Positions 35,500-44,193 of a stretch of DNA of 64,000 bases are shown piece by piece. The notes beneath the pieces were generated by a model, which searched no databases, had not been told where the DNA came from, and saw only the letters and a program-made list of their open reading frames with translations. The translations under genes and the position numbers were made by a program. Origin of the DNA: Amycolatopsis sulphurea (GTDB lineage: Bacteria; Actinomycetota; Actinomycetes; Mycobacteriales; Pseudonocardiaceae). Position 1 is the stretch's first letter. Each line of letters starts with the position of its first letter. Where the stretch lies: positions 3,224,001 to 3,288,000 of the forward strand of contig NZ_PDJK01000002.1 of NCBI RefSeq assembly GCF_002564045.1. The letters are read 5' to 3'.

Positions 35500-35520
35500 C
35501 CTAGCCGCTTAGGTGAGAAC

Positions 35521-37314
35521 ATGACCGAGAACGACCCCGACGCGCCCGATTCCGCGACGGGTCGCCAGGATCCGGGGGCCCAGCCGGGCGCCCCGGGCCA
35601 GGCGGCCTGGAACCAGCAGCAACCTGCTTCCGGCGAACCGGTCAGCCAGCCACCTGCCGGACAGCCCGGCCCGGCATACCGAACCACCGGTGGCGCGCCC
35701 AGCCCGTGGTCGGCGCAGGGCGCCGCAGCCGCGCACGGCAGCGCGGCTTCCGGCGGCCAAGGCAGCACGCCGGACGCCACCGCCGGGAGCCCGGCGGCAG
35801 GTTCGGCTTACGGTGGAACGGCTTCTGGTGACTCGGTTTCGGGGTCCTCAGCGGAAACTTCGTCGACCGGTTCCACATCAGGCGCAGCATCGAGTGGCTC
35901 GGCGTCCAACGCGTCGCCGGGCGGTGCGGCGTATGGAGCCTCGGCTGGTGAGGGCACAGCGCCGAGTAACCCCGCGCACGGCACGTCGGCCGGTGCGAGT
36001 GCGGTGCAGGGCGGCTCCGAGTACGGCACGCCAGCCGGTGGGACCGCGGCCTCCTCGCCGTATGGCGTTCCTGTCGGCTCGGCGCAGGGCGCGGCACCGG
36101 GCTCGGCGTATCCGGGCGGCCCGGGGCAGGGCTACGGCCAGCACCAGTCGTATCCGCCGGGTGGGCCGCAGACCAATCCGTATGGCACGCCGGACACTTC
36201 GGCGTATGGCGTCCCGTCTCAGCCGGCGAAGAAGCCCGGCCCGGGCAAGCTCTTGGCCGGTGTCGCAGCGATCGCACTCGTCATCGGCGGGGTGGCCGGT
36301 GGCACCGTCGGGTACCTGACCGGCGGATCGTCCGGGCCGTCGGTGAACGCGCTCGACCAGCCGAAGCCCGCGCAGCAAACCGGGAACGCCCCCACCGGGT
36401 CGATCGAGTCGGTCGCGCAGAAGCTCTCGCCGAGCGTGGTCGAGCTGAAGGTTTCCGGTCGTACCTCGTCCGGCGAGGGCTCCGGGTTCGTCCTGAGCAG
36501 CGACGGATACATCCTGACCAACAACCACGTGGTCCAGGCCGGCGCGAACGGCGGGCAGATCCAGGCGGCGTTCCCGGACGGCAGGAAGGCCACCGCGTCG
36601 GTGGTCGGCCGCGATCCGACGACCGACATCGCGGTGGTCAAGGTCTCCGGGGTCGCCAACCTCACTCCGGTGCAGCTGGGCCGTTCCGACGATCTGCGGG
36701 TCGGCCAGCCGGTGGTCGCCATCGGTTCGCCGTTCGCGCTGGCCGGCACGGTCACCTCGGGCATCGTCAGCTCCTTGCACCGTCCGGTGAAGGCGGGTGG
36801 CGAGCAGCAGAGCGACCAGAACACCGTGATGGACGCGATTCAGACCGACGCGGCGATCAACCCAGGCAATTCGGGCGGCCCGCTGGCGAACGCGAGCGGC
36901 CAGGTCATCGGCATCAACTCGGCCATCTACAGCCCCAACTCCGGCCAGAGCAGCGGCGGGCAGGGCGGCAACGTCGGCATCGGCTTCGCCATCCCGATCG
37001 ACCAGGCACGCCGCACCGCCGACGACATCATCAAGACCGGGCACGCGAACCAGACCTTCATCGGGGCCAAGGTGGCCGACGCGCCGCAGGGCGGCGCCCA
37101 GCTCGGTGACATCACGCCGGGCAGCCCCGCGGACAAAGCCGGCCTCAAGTCCGGTGATGTGGTGACCAAGATCGACGACCGCGTCATCGACAGCGCGGAC
37201 ACGCTCGTCGCCGCGATCCGCACCCGCGCTCCGGACGAGAAGGCCACCTTCACCCTGGCCGGCGGACGCACCGTCGAGGTCACCCTGGGCGGCCAGCCGG
37301 TGCCGGTGAACTAA
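35521..37314 (+). CDS. pepD: HtrA-like serine protease with PDZ domain (PepD-type)
   Basis: 597 residues. The cytoplasmic N-terminal 240 residues are a low-complexity Gly/Ala/Ser/Pro-rich region. A single membrane helix follows (about 243-268), then a periplasm-facing trypsin-like domain. The catalytic triad is His in TNNHVVQ (near 335), Asp in TTDIAVVKV (near 370) and Ser in NPGNSGGPL (near 450). The PDZ domain covers about 510-590 (GSPADKAGLKSGDVV). It degrades misfolded envelope proteins. The low-complexity tail is longer than in most homologues. A MprA-like direct repeat lies upstream and two terminator hairpins downstream. Confidence 0.9.
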   Translation: MTENDPDAPDSATGRQDPGAQPGAPGQAAWNQQQPASGEPVSQPPAGQPGPAYRTTGGAPSPWSAQGAAAAHGSAASGGQGSTPDATAGSPAAGSAYGGTASGDSVSGSSAETSSTGSTSGAASSGSASNASPGGAAYGASAGEGTAPSNPAHGTSAGASAVQGGSEYGTPAGGTAASSPYGVPVGSAQGAAPGSAYPGGPGQGYGQHQSYPPGGPQTNPYGTPDTSAYGVPSQPAKKPGPGKLLAGVAAIALVIGGVAGGTVGYLTGGSSGPSVNALDQPKPAQQTGNAPTGSIESVAQKLSPSVVELKVSGRTSSGEGSGFVLSSDGYILTNNHVVQAGANGGQIQAAFPDGRKATASVVGRDPTTDIAVVKVSGVANLTPVQLGRSDDLRVGQPVVAIGSPFALAGTVTSGIVSSLHRPVKAGGEQQSDQNTVMDAIQTDAAINPGNSGGPLANASGQVIGINSAIYSPNSGQSSGGQGGNVGIGFAIPIDQARRTADDIIKTGHANQTFIGAKVADAPQGGAQLGDITPGSPADKAGLKSGDVVTKIDDRVIDSADTLVAAIRTRAPDEKATFTLAGGRTVEVTLGGQPVPVN

Positions 37315-37390
37315 CCGAAACGCTCGGCCGCCGTGTCGCGGCCGAGACCAACCACGGCTCGACCCCCTGGACAGGGCCGGACCCATGAAG

Positions 37391-37430
37391 GCCACGCGCG
37401 ACCGGGCGGAATCCGCCGGTCGCGCGTGGC
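37391..37430 (+). terminator. Terminator hairpin after pepD
   Basis: A perfect 15-base stem, GCCACGCGCGACCGG with CCGGTCGCGCGTGGC, encloses a 10-base loop and is followed by TCTTCC. It lies 76 bases after the pepD stop. Confidence 0.75.
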
Positions 37431-37484
37431 TCTTCCGGCGATCCAGGCGGCGCGAGACCTGCGCTGAGACACAAACATGCGGAA

Positions 37485-37523
37485 AGGCTCTCCGTGCCGC
37501 CTCCGACTCGGCACGGAGAGCCT
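37485..37523. terminator. Second terminator-like hairpin
   Basis: A perfect 15-base stem, AGGCTCTCCGTGCCG with CGGCACGGAGAGCCT, has a 9-base loop. The symmetric flanks (AAA before, CTCTCC after) would allow use from either direction. Confidence 0.65.
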
Positions 37524-37640
37524 CTCCGTGGCGGTGAACTGCCCCGCCGCTCGAGGTCTCAAACACCGGATCCGCGGAAAAATTCCCGATCCGGCCGAAA
37601 CGCTCTGGCCGACCATTCGGGCTTCGCCCGGGGTTTTGGC

Positions 37641-37672
37641 GGCATGTCTCGGTACAGGCATGTCTCGGTACA
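37641..37672 (+). repeat. 16-base tandem duplication
   Basis: GGCATGTCTCGGTACA occurs twice head to tail, without mismatch. It lies in non-coding DNA, and no further unit is present. Confidence 0.85.
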
Positions 37673-38024
37673 TCAGCCGCAAGGCCGTGCCGATGTCGTT
37701 CCCGCCATGCCGGAGCGGCATGGCCTGTCAATGGTGCCGCCCGCGCACCACACCGGCTCGTCTCACTCAGGTGCCTGCTGGCTATTCCTGGGCCAGTTTC
37801 GTTGCGAGGTAAGGGCCAATGGCCAGCTCAGCGTGGACCGGCATCGCCCGCATCCCGACTCGAATCGTCCGGCGTCCACATCGGACTGCCGGGGTGCCGT
37901 GCTGTCGGCAGGCCACGTGGCCGAGGGCATCAGACGTCGCCGAGCGACGGCCCGGCCGCCGCCCTCCGCCGAATGGCCGGGCCCGCAGGGGCGGAGCAGG
38001 CCCGAAACCGGATACGGTGTCTAT

Positions 38025-38525
38025 ATGGAACGGAGCGCACAGCGGCTGGGCCGGGCACTCGTGGTGATTGTGGACGACCGGGTCGCGCATGGCGAGCACG
38101 AGGACACGACCGGACCGCTCGTCACCGAGCTGCTCGAAGAAGCCGGGTTCATCGTCGATGGCGTAGTAGTGGTCGAGGCCGAGACCGCGGGCATCCGCAA
38201 CGCGCTCAACACCGCGGTGATCGGTGGTGCCGACCTGGTGATCACCGTCGGCGGTACCGGGGTGTCCCCGCGCGACCGCACCCCTGATGCCACGGCCGGC
38301 GTGCTCGACCGGCCGATCCCGGGTATCGGCGAGGCGCTGCGCGCGTCCGGGCTCGCTGCTGGGGCGGTGGACGCCGGCATCTCACGTGGCCTCGCCGGTG
38401 TCTCCGGCAGCACCCTGGTGGTCAACCTGGCCGGCTCGCGTGCCGCGGTGCGCGATGGCATGGCCACGCTGTCCTCGCTGGTGCCGCACGTGATCGACGA
38501 GCTTTCCGGGCTCGAAGAGGTCTGA
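38025..38525 (+). CDS. moaB: MogA/MoaB-family molybdopterin adenylyltransferase-like protein
   Basis: A 166-residue MPT-binding fold. GGTGVSPRDRTPDAT (about residues 74-88) is the pterin-binding signature TGGTG..RD.T. ISRGLAGVSGSTLVVNLAGS near 125-144 completes the domain. Members adenylylate molybdopterin for molybdenum cofactor synthesis. The gene corresponds to moaB2 next to pepD in mycobacteria. ATG 38025 follows a gap of 0.7 kb and gives the right N-terminus (SAQRLGRALVVIVDDR). Confidence 0.88.
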   Translation: MERSAQRLGRALVVIVDDRVAHGEHEDTTGPLVTELLEEAGFIVDGVVVVEAETAGIRNALNTAVIGGADLVITVGGTGVSPRDRTPDATAGVLDRPIPGIGEALRASGLAAGAVDAGISRGLAGVSGSTLVVNLAGSRAAVRDGMATLSSLVPHVIDELSGLEEV

Positions 38526-38589
38526 CCGGCGGCAGGCCGGGTGCGCAGTCACTCTGTAGTTGTCAAACAGCTGGTGAGACCATGGAGAC

Positions 38590-38760
38590 ATGCCGCACGA
38601 GGAACGACGCCCGCAGGTGAGCGAGGTGCAACGCCGCAGGCGGCTGGACGAGGTCTTCGGGGACGTCCTTCCAGAGACCACCTCCGACGAGCGCGGCCGG
38701 GACCGGGACACCCCGGACTCCTGGTATCTCGAGAACCGGCCGCCGCACCATGATTGGTGA
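38590..38760 (+). CDS. Small conserved actinobacterial protein (56 residues)
   Basis: The product starts MPHEERRPQVSEVQRRRRLD, continues EVFGDVLPETTSDERG and ends with WYLENRPPHHDW. I recall short proteins of this pattern (a VFGDVLP.TTSDERD core and a C-terminal W..ENRPPHH) near moaB/mscL in other actinobacteria, which together with a clean ATG supports a real gene. It is acidic-basic mixed and has no membrane segment or cysteine. Function unknown. It ends three bases before the stop of the convergent mscL gene. Confidence 0.72.
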   Translation: MPHEERRPQVSEVQRRRRLDEVFGDVLPETTSDERGRDRDTPDSWYLENRPPHHDW

Positions 38761-38763
38761 CCT

Positions 38764-39186
38764 TCAGCCGCCGGAGCGGGTGGAGCCGTTGGCCTGCGCG
38801 TGCAGCAGGTCACGGATCTCGGTGAGCAGCTCGACGTCCGTCGGCTCCGCCGGCCCGGCCTCCTGGCCGCGCTTGCGCCGCTCCTGCAGGTGCTTCACCG
38901 GCAACACGATCGCGAAGTAGACCACCGCCGCGACGATCACGAAGTTGATCGCCGCGTTGATCACGCCACCGAAGTCCATGAAGGTGGAGCCGTTGGCGTC
39001 GAGGATCCGGAAGCCGAGGCCTTGCGCCGCTTCCGAACCACCGATGGCGTTGATCAGCGGCTTGATCAGGCCGTTGGTGAACGCTGTGACGATCGTGGTG
39101 AACGCGGCGCCGATGACGACCGCGACCGCGAGGTCGACGACGTTGCCGCGCATCAGGAAGTCCTTGAAGCCTTTCAGCACTGCCAC
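38764..39186 (-). CDS. mscL: Large-conductance mechanosensitive channel
   Basis: 140 residues. The amphipathic N-terminus and first pore helix read FKDFLMRGNVVDLAVAVVIG. The second helix is FVIVAAVVYFAIVLPV near residue 83, followed by the charged C-terminal bundle (HLQERRKRGQE). The conserved GNVVDLAV pore-constriction region is intact. The channel releases solutes upon hypo-osmotic shock. The gene has the same position beside moaB as Rv0985c in M. tuberculosis. Confidence 0.94.
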   Translation of the reverse strand: MAVLKGFKDFLMRGNVVDLAVAVVIGAAFTTIVTAFTNGLIKPLINAIGGSEAAQGLGFRILDANGSTFMDFGGVINAAINFVIVAAVVYFAIVLPVKHLQERRKRGQEAGPAEPTDVELLTEIRDLLHAQANGSTRSGG

Positions 39187-39252
39187 TCCAGGGGTATTCG
39201 GGACGGGTCCGGACCGACTTCGGCAGCCATCGCCCGTCGGAACAGGGAAGGG

Positions 39253-39912
39253 TTAGCGGAGAGTAACTGCTACCGGCTGCTCCAACGAAGAGGCTGCAAC
39301 CTGCGTGGCGATCCGTTCCGGCAACGCGAGCAGCACCAGCGGACCCTGTTCCGGCGGCCCGAGGGCGCGGCTCCCGGCTTCGCCGGACCGGTGCACGGTG
39401 ACCACAGTGGCCCCGCTGGCCAGCACAGACGTCGGGTTTCCGGCGCTGCCGCGGGTGACTACGTCGACATGTTGCCCAGGCCGGAGCAGCTCCGCGACGC
39501 CTGCGTCGGCCAGTCGGACGGCCACGGTGACCGCGCCCGGTTCACCCGTGGTGGGGAGGCCGGTGCCGAGCAACCGGGCGTCTGTAATCGGTTCTCCGGC
39601 CCGCGCCGCACCGGACAGCAGCCGGCCGACGGCGGCTTCCGGAGCTGTCAGCGCGCCAGTGGGGCGGACGTCGTCAGGCATCGCCAGGAGTCGAACGTCG
39701 GCGGAGCGCAGGACCGCGCCGGCCGGAAGATCTCGCGCGGACACCACCGTGGTGGTTGCCGGCGCGCCGCGGGCAACCGGCGGCAGAACCATCAGGACCA
39801 GACCGGCCAGCAGTAACGCCAGGGCCCCGAATCGGCGGATCAGCCGGCCCCGTGGGCCGCGCAACCAGCGCAGGCCGGGCAACGCGGGAAAGTGGCTGAG
39901 CAAGGTGTCCAC
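39253..39912 (-). CDS. SAF-domain / CpaB-like membrane-anchored protein
   Basis: 219 residues. The cytoplasmic N-terminus is basic (LRWLRGPRGRLIRRFG), followed by one membrane helix (ALALLLAGLVLMVLPPVA, about residues 30-47). The SAF domain covers about 55-120 (TTVVSARDLPAGAVLRSADV; GRLLSGAARAGEPITDARLL). Members such as CpaB/RcpC belong to Flp/Tad pilus assembly, but no other pilus genes are nearby, so the role is open. It is separated from mscL by a 66-base gap on the same strand. Confidence 0.8.
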   Translation of the reverse strand: MDTLLSHFPALPGLRWLRGPRGRLIRRFGALALLLAGLVLMVLPPVARGAPATTTVVSARDLPAGAVLRSADVRLLAMPDDVRPTGALTAPEAAVGRLLSGAARAGEPITDARLLGTGLPTTGEPGAVTVAVRLADAGVAELLRPGQHVDVVTRGSAGNPTSVLASGATVVTVHRSGEAGSRALGPPEQGPLVLLALPERIATQVAASSLEQPVAVTLR

Positions 39913-40042
39913 GGTCGTCCCCTCATCGGTTCACGTGCGGCGGGGTGCCGCACGAATCCGACGTTAGGCACGGTCCCGGGCCGGTGGAAAGGGCCGGATC
40001 ACGCGCCTGTGGACAACTGCCCACTTGTGGACAACTCGGGGC

Positions 40043-40414
40043 TCAGGAGGCCACGGAGGAGGTGCTGCTCGTGCTCGAGGAGGAAGATGAAGTCGAGGCC
40101 GGAGAGGACGAACCGGGCGAATCCGAAGACGAGGAGGAAGAGCTGGATGCAGGCGAATCAGACTTGCTGGTCTCGCTCTTCGTGGAGTTCGAAGAGTTCG
40201 AGGTGGTGGTGGACTTGCCCGAATCACGCGAGTCCGTGCGATAGAAGCCGCTGCCCTTGAAAACCACACCGACCGAACTGAAGACCTTGCGCAGCACGCC
40301 GGAGCACTGCGGGCAGACCGTCAGGCTGGCGTCGGAGAAGGACTGCACAGCCTCGAAGCGGTGGTCGCATTCCTTGCAGGCGTACTGGTACGTGGGCACA
40401 GACAGCTCCTTCAT
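40043..40414 (-). CDS. FmdB-family zinc-ribbon protein
   Basis: 123 residues. The N-terminal zinc ribbon has two Cys pairs, CKEC in YQYACKECDHRFEAVQSF and CPQC, then VFKGSGFYRTDSR. The remaining half is a Ser/Thr/Lys-rich tail almost free of hydrophobic residues. Family proteins are regulators or RNA/protein-binding adaptors of uncertain role. The order fmdB then formyltetrahydrofolate cyclo-ligase matches the mycobacterial core block. Confidence 0.85.
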   Translation of the reverse strand: MKELSVPTYQYACKECDHRFEAVQSFSDASLTVCPQCSGVLRKVFSSVGVVFKGSGFYRTDSRDSGKSTTTSNSSNSTKSETSKSDSPASSSSSSSSDSPGSSSPASTSSSSSSTSSTSSVAS

Positions 40415-40493
40415 GCACTGGCACTCGACCTACCAGAGTGCTAACCCAATTGTGCTGGATGGCATTCCCCAGCGCAATTACCCCTTGCTCACA

Positions 40494-41078
40494 TCACGGG
40501 GCGGGCAGCCGGACCAGGCCGTCCGGGGTCAGCGCCGCGGCCATCGGCACGTCGTGGGGTTCCCCGGGCAGGTGGTCCACCAGCTCCTCGGTCCGCACGA
40601 CCGCCAGGAGATCCGCGGTGGCGGTGCCCAGGGAGCGATCGTAGTGGCCCGCGCCGCGGCCGAGCCGCACTCCCCGCCGATCGACCGCGAGCGCCGGTAC
40701 GAGGATCACCTCCGCAGTGGCGATGACGTCCGATCCCAGCCGCGGTCCGGCCGGTTCGAGGATGCCGCGCAGCGGACCGGGCGCGAGGTCGTCCGGCCCG
40801 GCGTAGACGGCCCAATCGAGCGGTTCGGGCATGGGGCGGATGACCGGCAGCAGCACCCGTGCACCGGTCCCGGAGAGCGCTTCGACCAGGGACAGCAGAC
40901 CGGGTTCGGTGCCGAAGGGCAGGTACGCGCACACCGTTTCGGCGCGGATCGCCGCGGCCGTGGCGGCCAGCGCGGCGGCTTCCCGGGCGTGCTGCTCGGC
41001 GGGCACTGCGGCGCGGGCACGGAGAACCCGGGCTCGCCACTCCGCCTTGCTCAGGTGCTCATTGCCCCGCTCGTGCAT
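40494..41078 (-). CDS. 5-formyltetrahydrofolate cyclo-ligase
   Basis: 194 residues. The family signature near residue 140 reads VRLGRGAGHYDRSLG (G-G-G/A-YDR), which binds ATP phosphates. The N-terminal basic region LSKAEWRARVLRARAAV and the substrate stretch FGTEPGL near 62 also fit. It converts 5-formyl-THF to 5,10-methenyl-THF with ATP. It is divergent from galU with only 24 bases between the starts, as in mycobacteria (Rv0992c/galU). Confidence 0.9.
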   Translation of the reverse strand: MHERGNEHLSKAEWRARVLRARAAVPAEQHAREAAALAATAAAIRAETVCAYLPFGTEPGLLSLVEALSGTGARVLLPVIRPMPEPLDWAVYAGPDDLAPGPLRGILEPAGPRLGSDVIATAEVILVPALAVDRRGVRLGRGAGHYDRSLGTATADLLAVVRTEELVDHLPGEPHDVPMAAALTPDGLVRLPAP

Positions 41079-41102
41079 GGGACCAGGTTAGGCTTTGCGC
41101 CC

Positions 41103-42008
41103 ATGACGGGCGCCGAATCCACTCAGACGTTCAGAACCGCCATCGTGCCGGCCGCCGGCCTCGGCACGCGCTTCCTGCCGGCCACGAAGGCGGTGCCGAA
41201 AGAGCTGCTGCCGGTGGTCGACACACCCGGGATCGAGATCGTCGCCACCGAGGCGGCGAGCGCCGGGGCGAAACGGCTGGTGATCGTGACCTCGCCCGGA
41301 AAGGAAGCGGTCGTCCGCTACTTCGAGGCGCAGCCCGAGCTGGAGCGGACCCTCGAGGACAAGGGCAAGACCGAACTGCTGAAGAAGGTGCGGCGCGGGC
41401 CAGGGCTGCTGGACGTCGAGATCGCCATCCAGGAGCAGGCGCTCGGGCTCGGGCACGCGGTGGCGCAGGCCGAGCCGAACCTGACCGACGAGGACGCCGC
41501 GGTCGCGGTGCTGCTACCGGACGATCTGGTCCTGCCGGCCGGCGTGCTCGAGCGGATGGCGGCTGTGCGGGCCAGGTATGGCGGCAGCGTGCTCTGTGCG
41601 TTCGACATCCCGAAAGCGGAGATCTCGCCGTACGGCGTCTTCGACGTCTCCGAGACCGACGATCCGGACGTCAAACAGGTGCACGGCATGGTCGAGAAGC
41701 CGAAGCCGGAGGACGCTCCGTCGACCTTCGCCGCGGCCGGCCGCTACCTGCTCGACCGGGCGATCTTCGACGCGCTCCGGCGGATCGAACCTGGTGCCGG
41801 CGGTGAACTGCAGCTGACCGACGCCGTCGCACTGCTGATCCGGGAAGGTCATCCGGTGCACGTGGTGGTGCATCACGGGGGCAGGCACGACCTCGGGAAT
41901 CCTGGCGGCTTCCTGCGTGCAGCCGTCGATTTCGCGCTCGAGGACCCGACCTACGGACCGGCGCTGCGCACCTGGCTGACCGACCGGATCGGGAACGAAC
42001 GCTCATGA
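41103..42008 (+). CDS. galU: UTP-glucose-1-phosphate uridylyltransferase
   Basis: 301 residues. The nucleotidyltransferase loop VPAAGLGTRFLPATKAVPKE is at residues 15-34, VEKPKPEDAPS near 200, and QLTDAVALLIREG near 238. It forms UDP-glucose from UTP and glucose-1-phosphate for cell-wall and Leloir pathways, complementing galT upstream. ATG 41103 is the correct start; the frame remains open upstream only by chance. Its stop overlaps the moeA/glp start (ATGA). Confidence 0.93.
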   Translation: MTGAESTQTFRTAIVPAAGLGTRFLPATKAVPKELLPVVDTPGIEIVATEAASAGAKRLVIVTSPGKEAVVRYFEAQPELERTLEDKGKTELLKKVRRGPGLLDVEIAIQEQALGLGHAVAQAEPNLTDEDAAVAVLLPDDLVLPAGVLERMAAVRARYGGSVLCAFDIPKAEISPYGVFDVSETDDPDVKQVHGMVEKPKPEDAPSTFAAAGRYLLDRAIFDALRRIEPGAGGELQLTDAVALLIREGHPVHVVVHHGGRHDLGNPGGFLRAAVDFALEDPTYGPALRTWLTDRIGNERS

Positions 42009-43360
42009 CGGAAACGCCCGAGACCACCGCGGCTGACGTCACTCCGCCCGAAGCTGCCTCGCCGAACGTGACCCCGCCGAACGTGACTCCGTTGACGGTG
42101 GCGCCGACCGACGAGGCCGACGAATCGAACGCGGAGTTCCGTTCTGTCGATGCGCAGATCGCGCTGACCCTGGAGGCGGCGGTACGACCTCAGCCGGTTC
42201 GGGTGGCTATCTCCGAAGCGCAAGGTCTGCTGTGTGCGGAGGAAGTCGTTGCCGAGCACGCGCTGCCCGGGTTCGATCAGGCCGCTGTGGACGGGTATGC
42301 GGTAAGAAGCGTCGATGTGCGCGCCGCCGGTGATGAGCCTGTGCAGTTGCCGGTGGTCGGCGAGATCCCGGCCGGCTCGCGGCAGCCGCGGCGGTTGCAG
42401 CCGGGGCAGGCGGTGCGCGTGGACACCGGTGCGCCGCTGCCGACGCTCGCCGACGCGGTGATCCCCACCGCCTACACCGACGGGCACCAAGCCAAGGTGA
42501 CCGTGCACCGCTCGGTGCCGTCGGCGGGCTACGTGCGCCGTGCCGGCGAGGATGTCCAGATCGGCGACGTCGCCGTGCGTAAGGGGGACACGATCGGGTC
42601 CGCCCAGGTGGGCCTGCTCGCCGCCGTCGGCCGGGCGAAGGTGCTGGTCTATCCGCGCCCGAGGGTGTCGATCGTGTCCGTCGGCGACGAGTTGGTGGAC
42701 GTCGATCGCACCCCGTCCGTCGGCCAGGTCTACGACGTCAACTCCTACGCGCTGGCCGCTGCCGCGCGGGACGCCGGCGCCGAGGTGAGCCGGGTCGGCA
42801 TCGTGCCGGGGGACCCGAAGCGGCTGCGCGAGGTCGTCGAGGGCAGGCTGCTGATGTCCGAGATCGTGGTGGTCGCGGGCGGGGCGGGCGGTACGTCTGG
42901 GGACGAGGTGCACGCGGCGCTGTCCGACCTCGGGCACATCGATCTGACCCGGGTCGCCATGCACCCCGGTTCTGTGCAGGGATTCGGCCGTCTCGGCCCG
43001 GATTCGGTGCCGACCTTCCTGATCCCGGGCAACCCGATGAGCGCGCTCGTGGTGTTCGAGGTGCTCGTGCGGCCGCTGATCAGGGCCGCTCGCGGGACGC
43101 GCAACCCGCACCGTCGCGTCGTCGGCGCGCGCCTGCTGTCGCCGGTCACCTCGACCAAGGGACGGCGGGGCTACCTGCGCGGGCAACTGCTGCGCGACGA
43201 GGCCAACGGCGAGTACCTGGTGCAGCCGCTCGGCACGTCCGGGGCGCACCTGCTCGCCTCGCTCGCCGAGGCGAACTGCCTGATCACCGTGGACGAGGAC
43301 CTCACCGAAGTCGCCGCGGGCGAACAAGTGAAGGTCACTTTCCTCGCGCAGCGCGCGTAA
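42005..43360 (+). CDS. glp: MoeA-family protein, probable Glp (gephyrin-like division protein)
   Basis: 451 residues. A roughly 45-residue Pro/Thr-rich extension precedes the MoeA fold. The fold has LPGFDQAAVDGYAVRSVDV (about residue 90), DTGAPLPTLADAVIPT near 140, the pterin-binding GGAGGTSGDEVH segment near 295, and FLIPGNPMSALVVFE near 338. It is followed within 0.9 kb by a GlpR-like membrane protein. In Corynebacterium the corresponding moeA-like gene product, Glp, binds FtsZ and the GlpR receptor. A cell-division role is thus more likely than, or additional to, molybdopterin molybdotransferase activity. The MPT site carries GGAGG where classical MoeA has GG[VT]S. Confidence 0.82.
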   Translation: MTETPETTAADVTPPEAASPNVTPPNVTPLTVAPTDEADESNAEFRSVDAQIALTLEAAVRPQPVRVAISEAQGLLCAEEVVAEHALPGFDQAAVDGYAVRSVDVRAAGDEPVQLPVVGEIPAGSRQPRRLQPGQAVRVDTGAPLPTLADAVIPTAYTDGHQAKVTVHRSVPSAGYVRRAGEDVQIGDVAVRKGDTIGSAQVGLLAAVGRAKVLVYPRPRVSIVSVGDELVDVDRTPSVGQVYDVNSYALAAAARDAGAEVSRVGIVPGDPKRLREVVEGRLLMSEIVVVAGGAGGTSGDEVHAALSDLGHIDLTRVAMHPGSVQGFGRLGPDSVPTFLIPGNPMSALVVFEVLVRPLIRAARGTRNPHRRVVGARLLSPVTSTKGRRGYLRGQLLRDEANGEYLVQPLGTSGAHLLASLAEANCLITVDEDLTEVAAGEQVKVTFLAQRA

Positions 43361-43372
43361 CAGGCTCGGTTC

Positions 43373-44032
43373 GTGGCCGTACTCGCCTACGCGGTGGAAA
43401 GCCGCCATCCCGGCTGGCCCGCACGGCTCGGCCCGTTGCGCGTTCCCGCCGGGGTCGTCGTGGTGCGGCCGGTGCGACTGCGTGACGCGGCGGACTGGAG
43501 CCGCGTTCGGCTGCGCGATCGGGGACACCTGGAGCAGTGGGAGCCGACCGGTATCGGACAGTGGTCGGACCGCAATGCGTTCTGGTCGTGGCCTTCGCAA
43601 TGGGCCGCGCTGCGCGGGCTGGCCAGACGCGGGCAGTGCCTTCCGTTCACGATCACGGTCGACGGAAAATTCGCCGGGCAGATCACCGTGGGTAACGTCA
43701 TTCGTGCGGCATTACGCTCGGCCTGGATCGGGTACTGGGTTTCTTCGGAGATCGTGCGCGGCGGGGTGGCGACCGCCGCGGTGGCACTCGTGACGGATCA
43801 CGCCTTCGATTCGGCCGGGCTGCACCGGCTGGAGGCGACCGTGCGCCCGGAGAACAACGCCAGCCTGCGGGTACTGACCAAGTCCGGCTACCGGCAGGAA
43901 GGCTTGTTCGAGCGCTATCTGGATGTGGCTGGCGACTGGCGGGACCACCTGTGCTTCGCCGTGACGAAAGAGGAGACGGGGGATGGCCTGGTCTCGCGGC
44001 TGCTCACCACAGGGCGTGCCGAACGGGCCTGA
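43373..44032 (+). CDS. GNAT acetyltransferase (RimJ-like)
   Basis: 219 residues from GTG 43373. The typical RimJ/RimL opening VVVRPVRLRDAADWSRVR is near residue 24. The acetyl-CoA binding region GVATAAVALVTDHAFDSAGL near 126-145 and LEATVRPENNASLRVLTKSG near 149-168 follow. RimJ-like enzymes acetylate protein N-termini, for example ribosomal S5; the actual substrate is unknown. It follows glp after 12 bases, so it is co-transcribed, exactly as Rv0995 follows Rv0994. Confidence 0.87.
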   Translation: MAVLAYAVESRHPGWPARLGPLRVPAGVVVVRPVRLRDAADWSRVRLRDRGHLEQWEPTGIGQWSDRNAFWSWPSQWAALRGLARRGQCLPFTITVDGKFAGQITVGNVIRAALRSAWIGYWVSSEIVRGGVATAAVALVTDHAFDSAGLHRLEATVRPENNASLRVLTKSGYRQEGLFERYLDVAGDWRDHLCFAVTKEETGDGLVSRLLTTGRAERA

Positions 44033-44193
44033 TGGTGACTCCGAGTTGACCTCCGAACACGCGTTACCACATCATGTGAGATTCACCTAATGCGGTGATG
44101 CATTTTCGTGATCGAACCCGGCGAGTCTGCGGCCCCTGTGTGACTGTTGTGGCTAGCGTGACTACAGCAGAGGATCGGGGGAGGTGACGGGAG

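Larger units (their letters stand above)
37315..38024. other. 710-base intergenic region after pepD
   Basis: It contains two perfect hairpins (37391-37430 and 37485-37523) and a 16-base tandem repeat (37641-37672), but no recognisable gene. Long open frames in it are GC-driven and lack motifs. Confidence 0.55.

Noticed and set aside
40257-41102. A long N-terminal extension of GalU
   Set aside because: It lies antisense to the cyclo-ligase gene and has no motif; GalU begins at ATG 41103.
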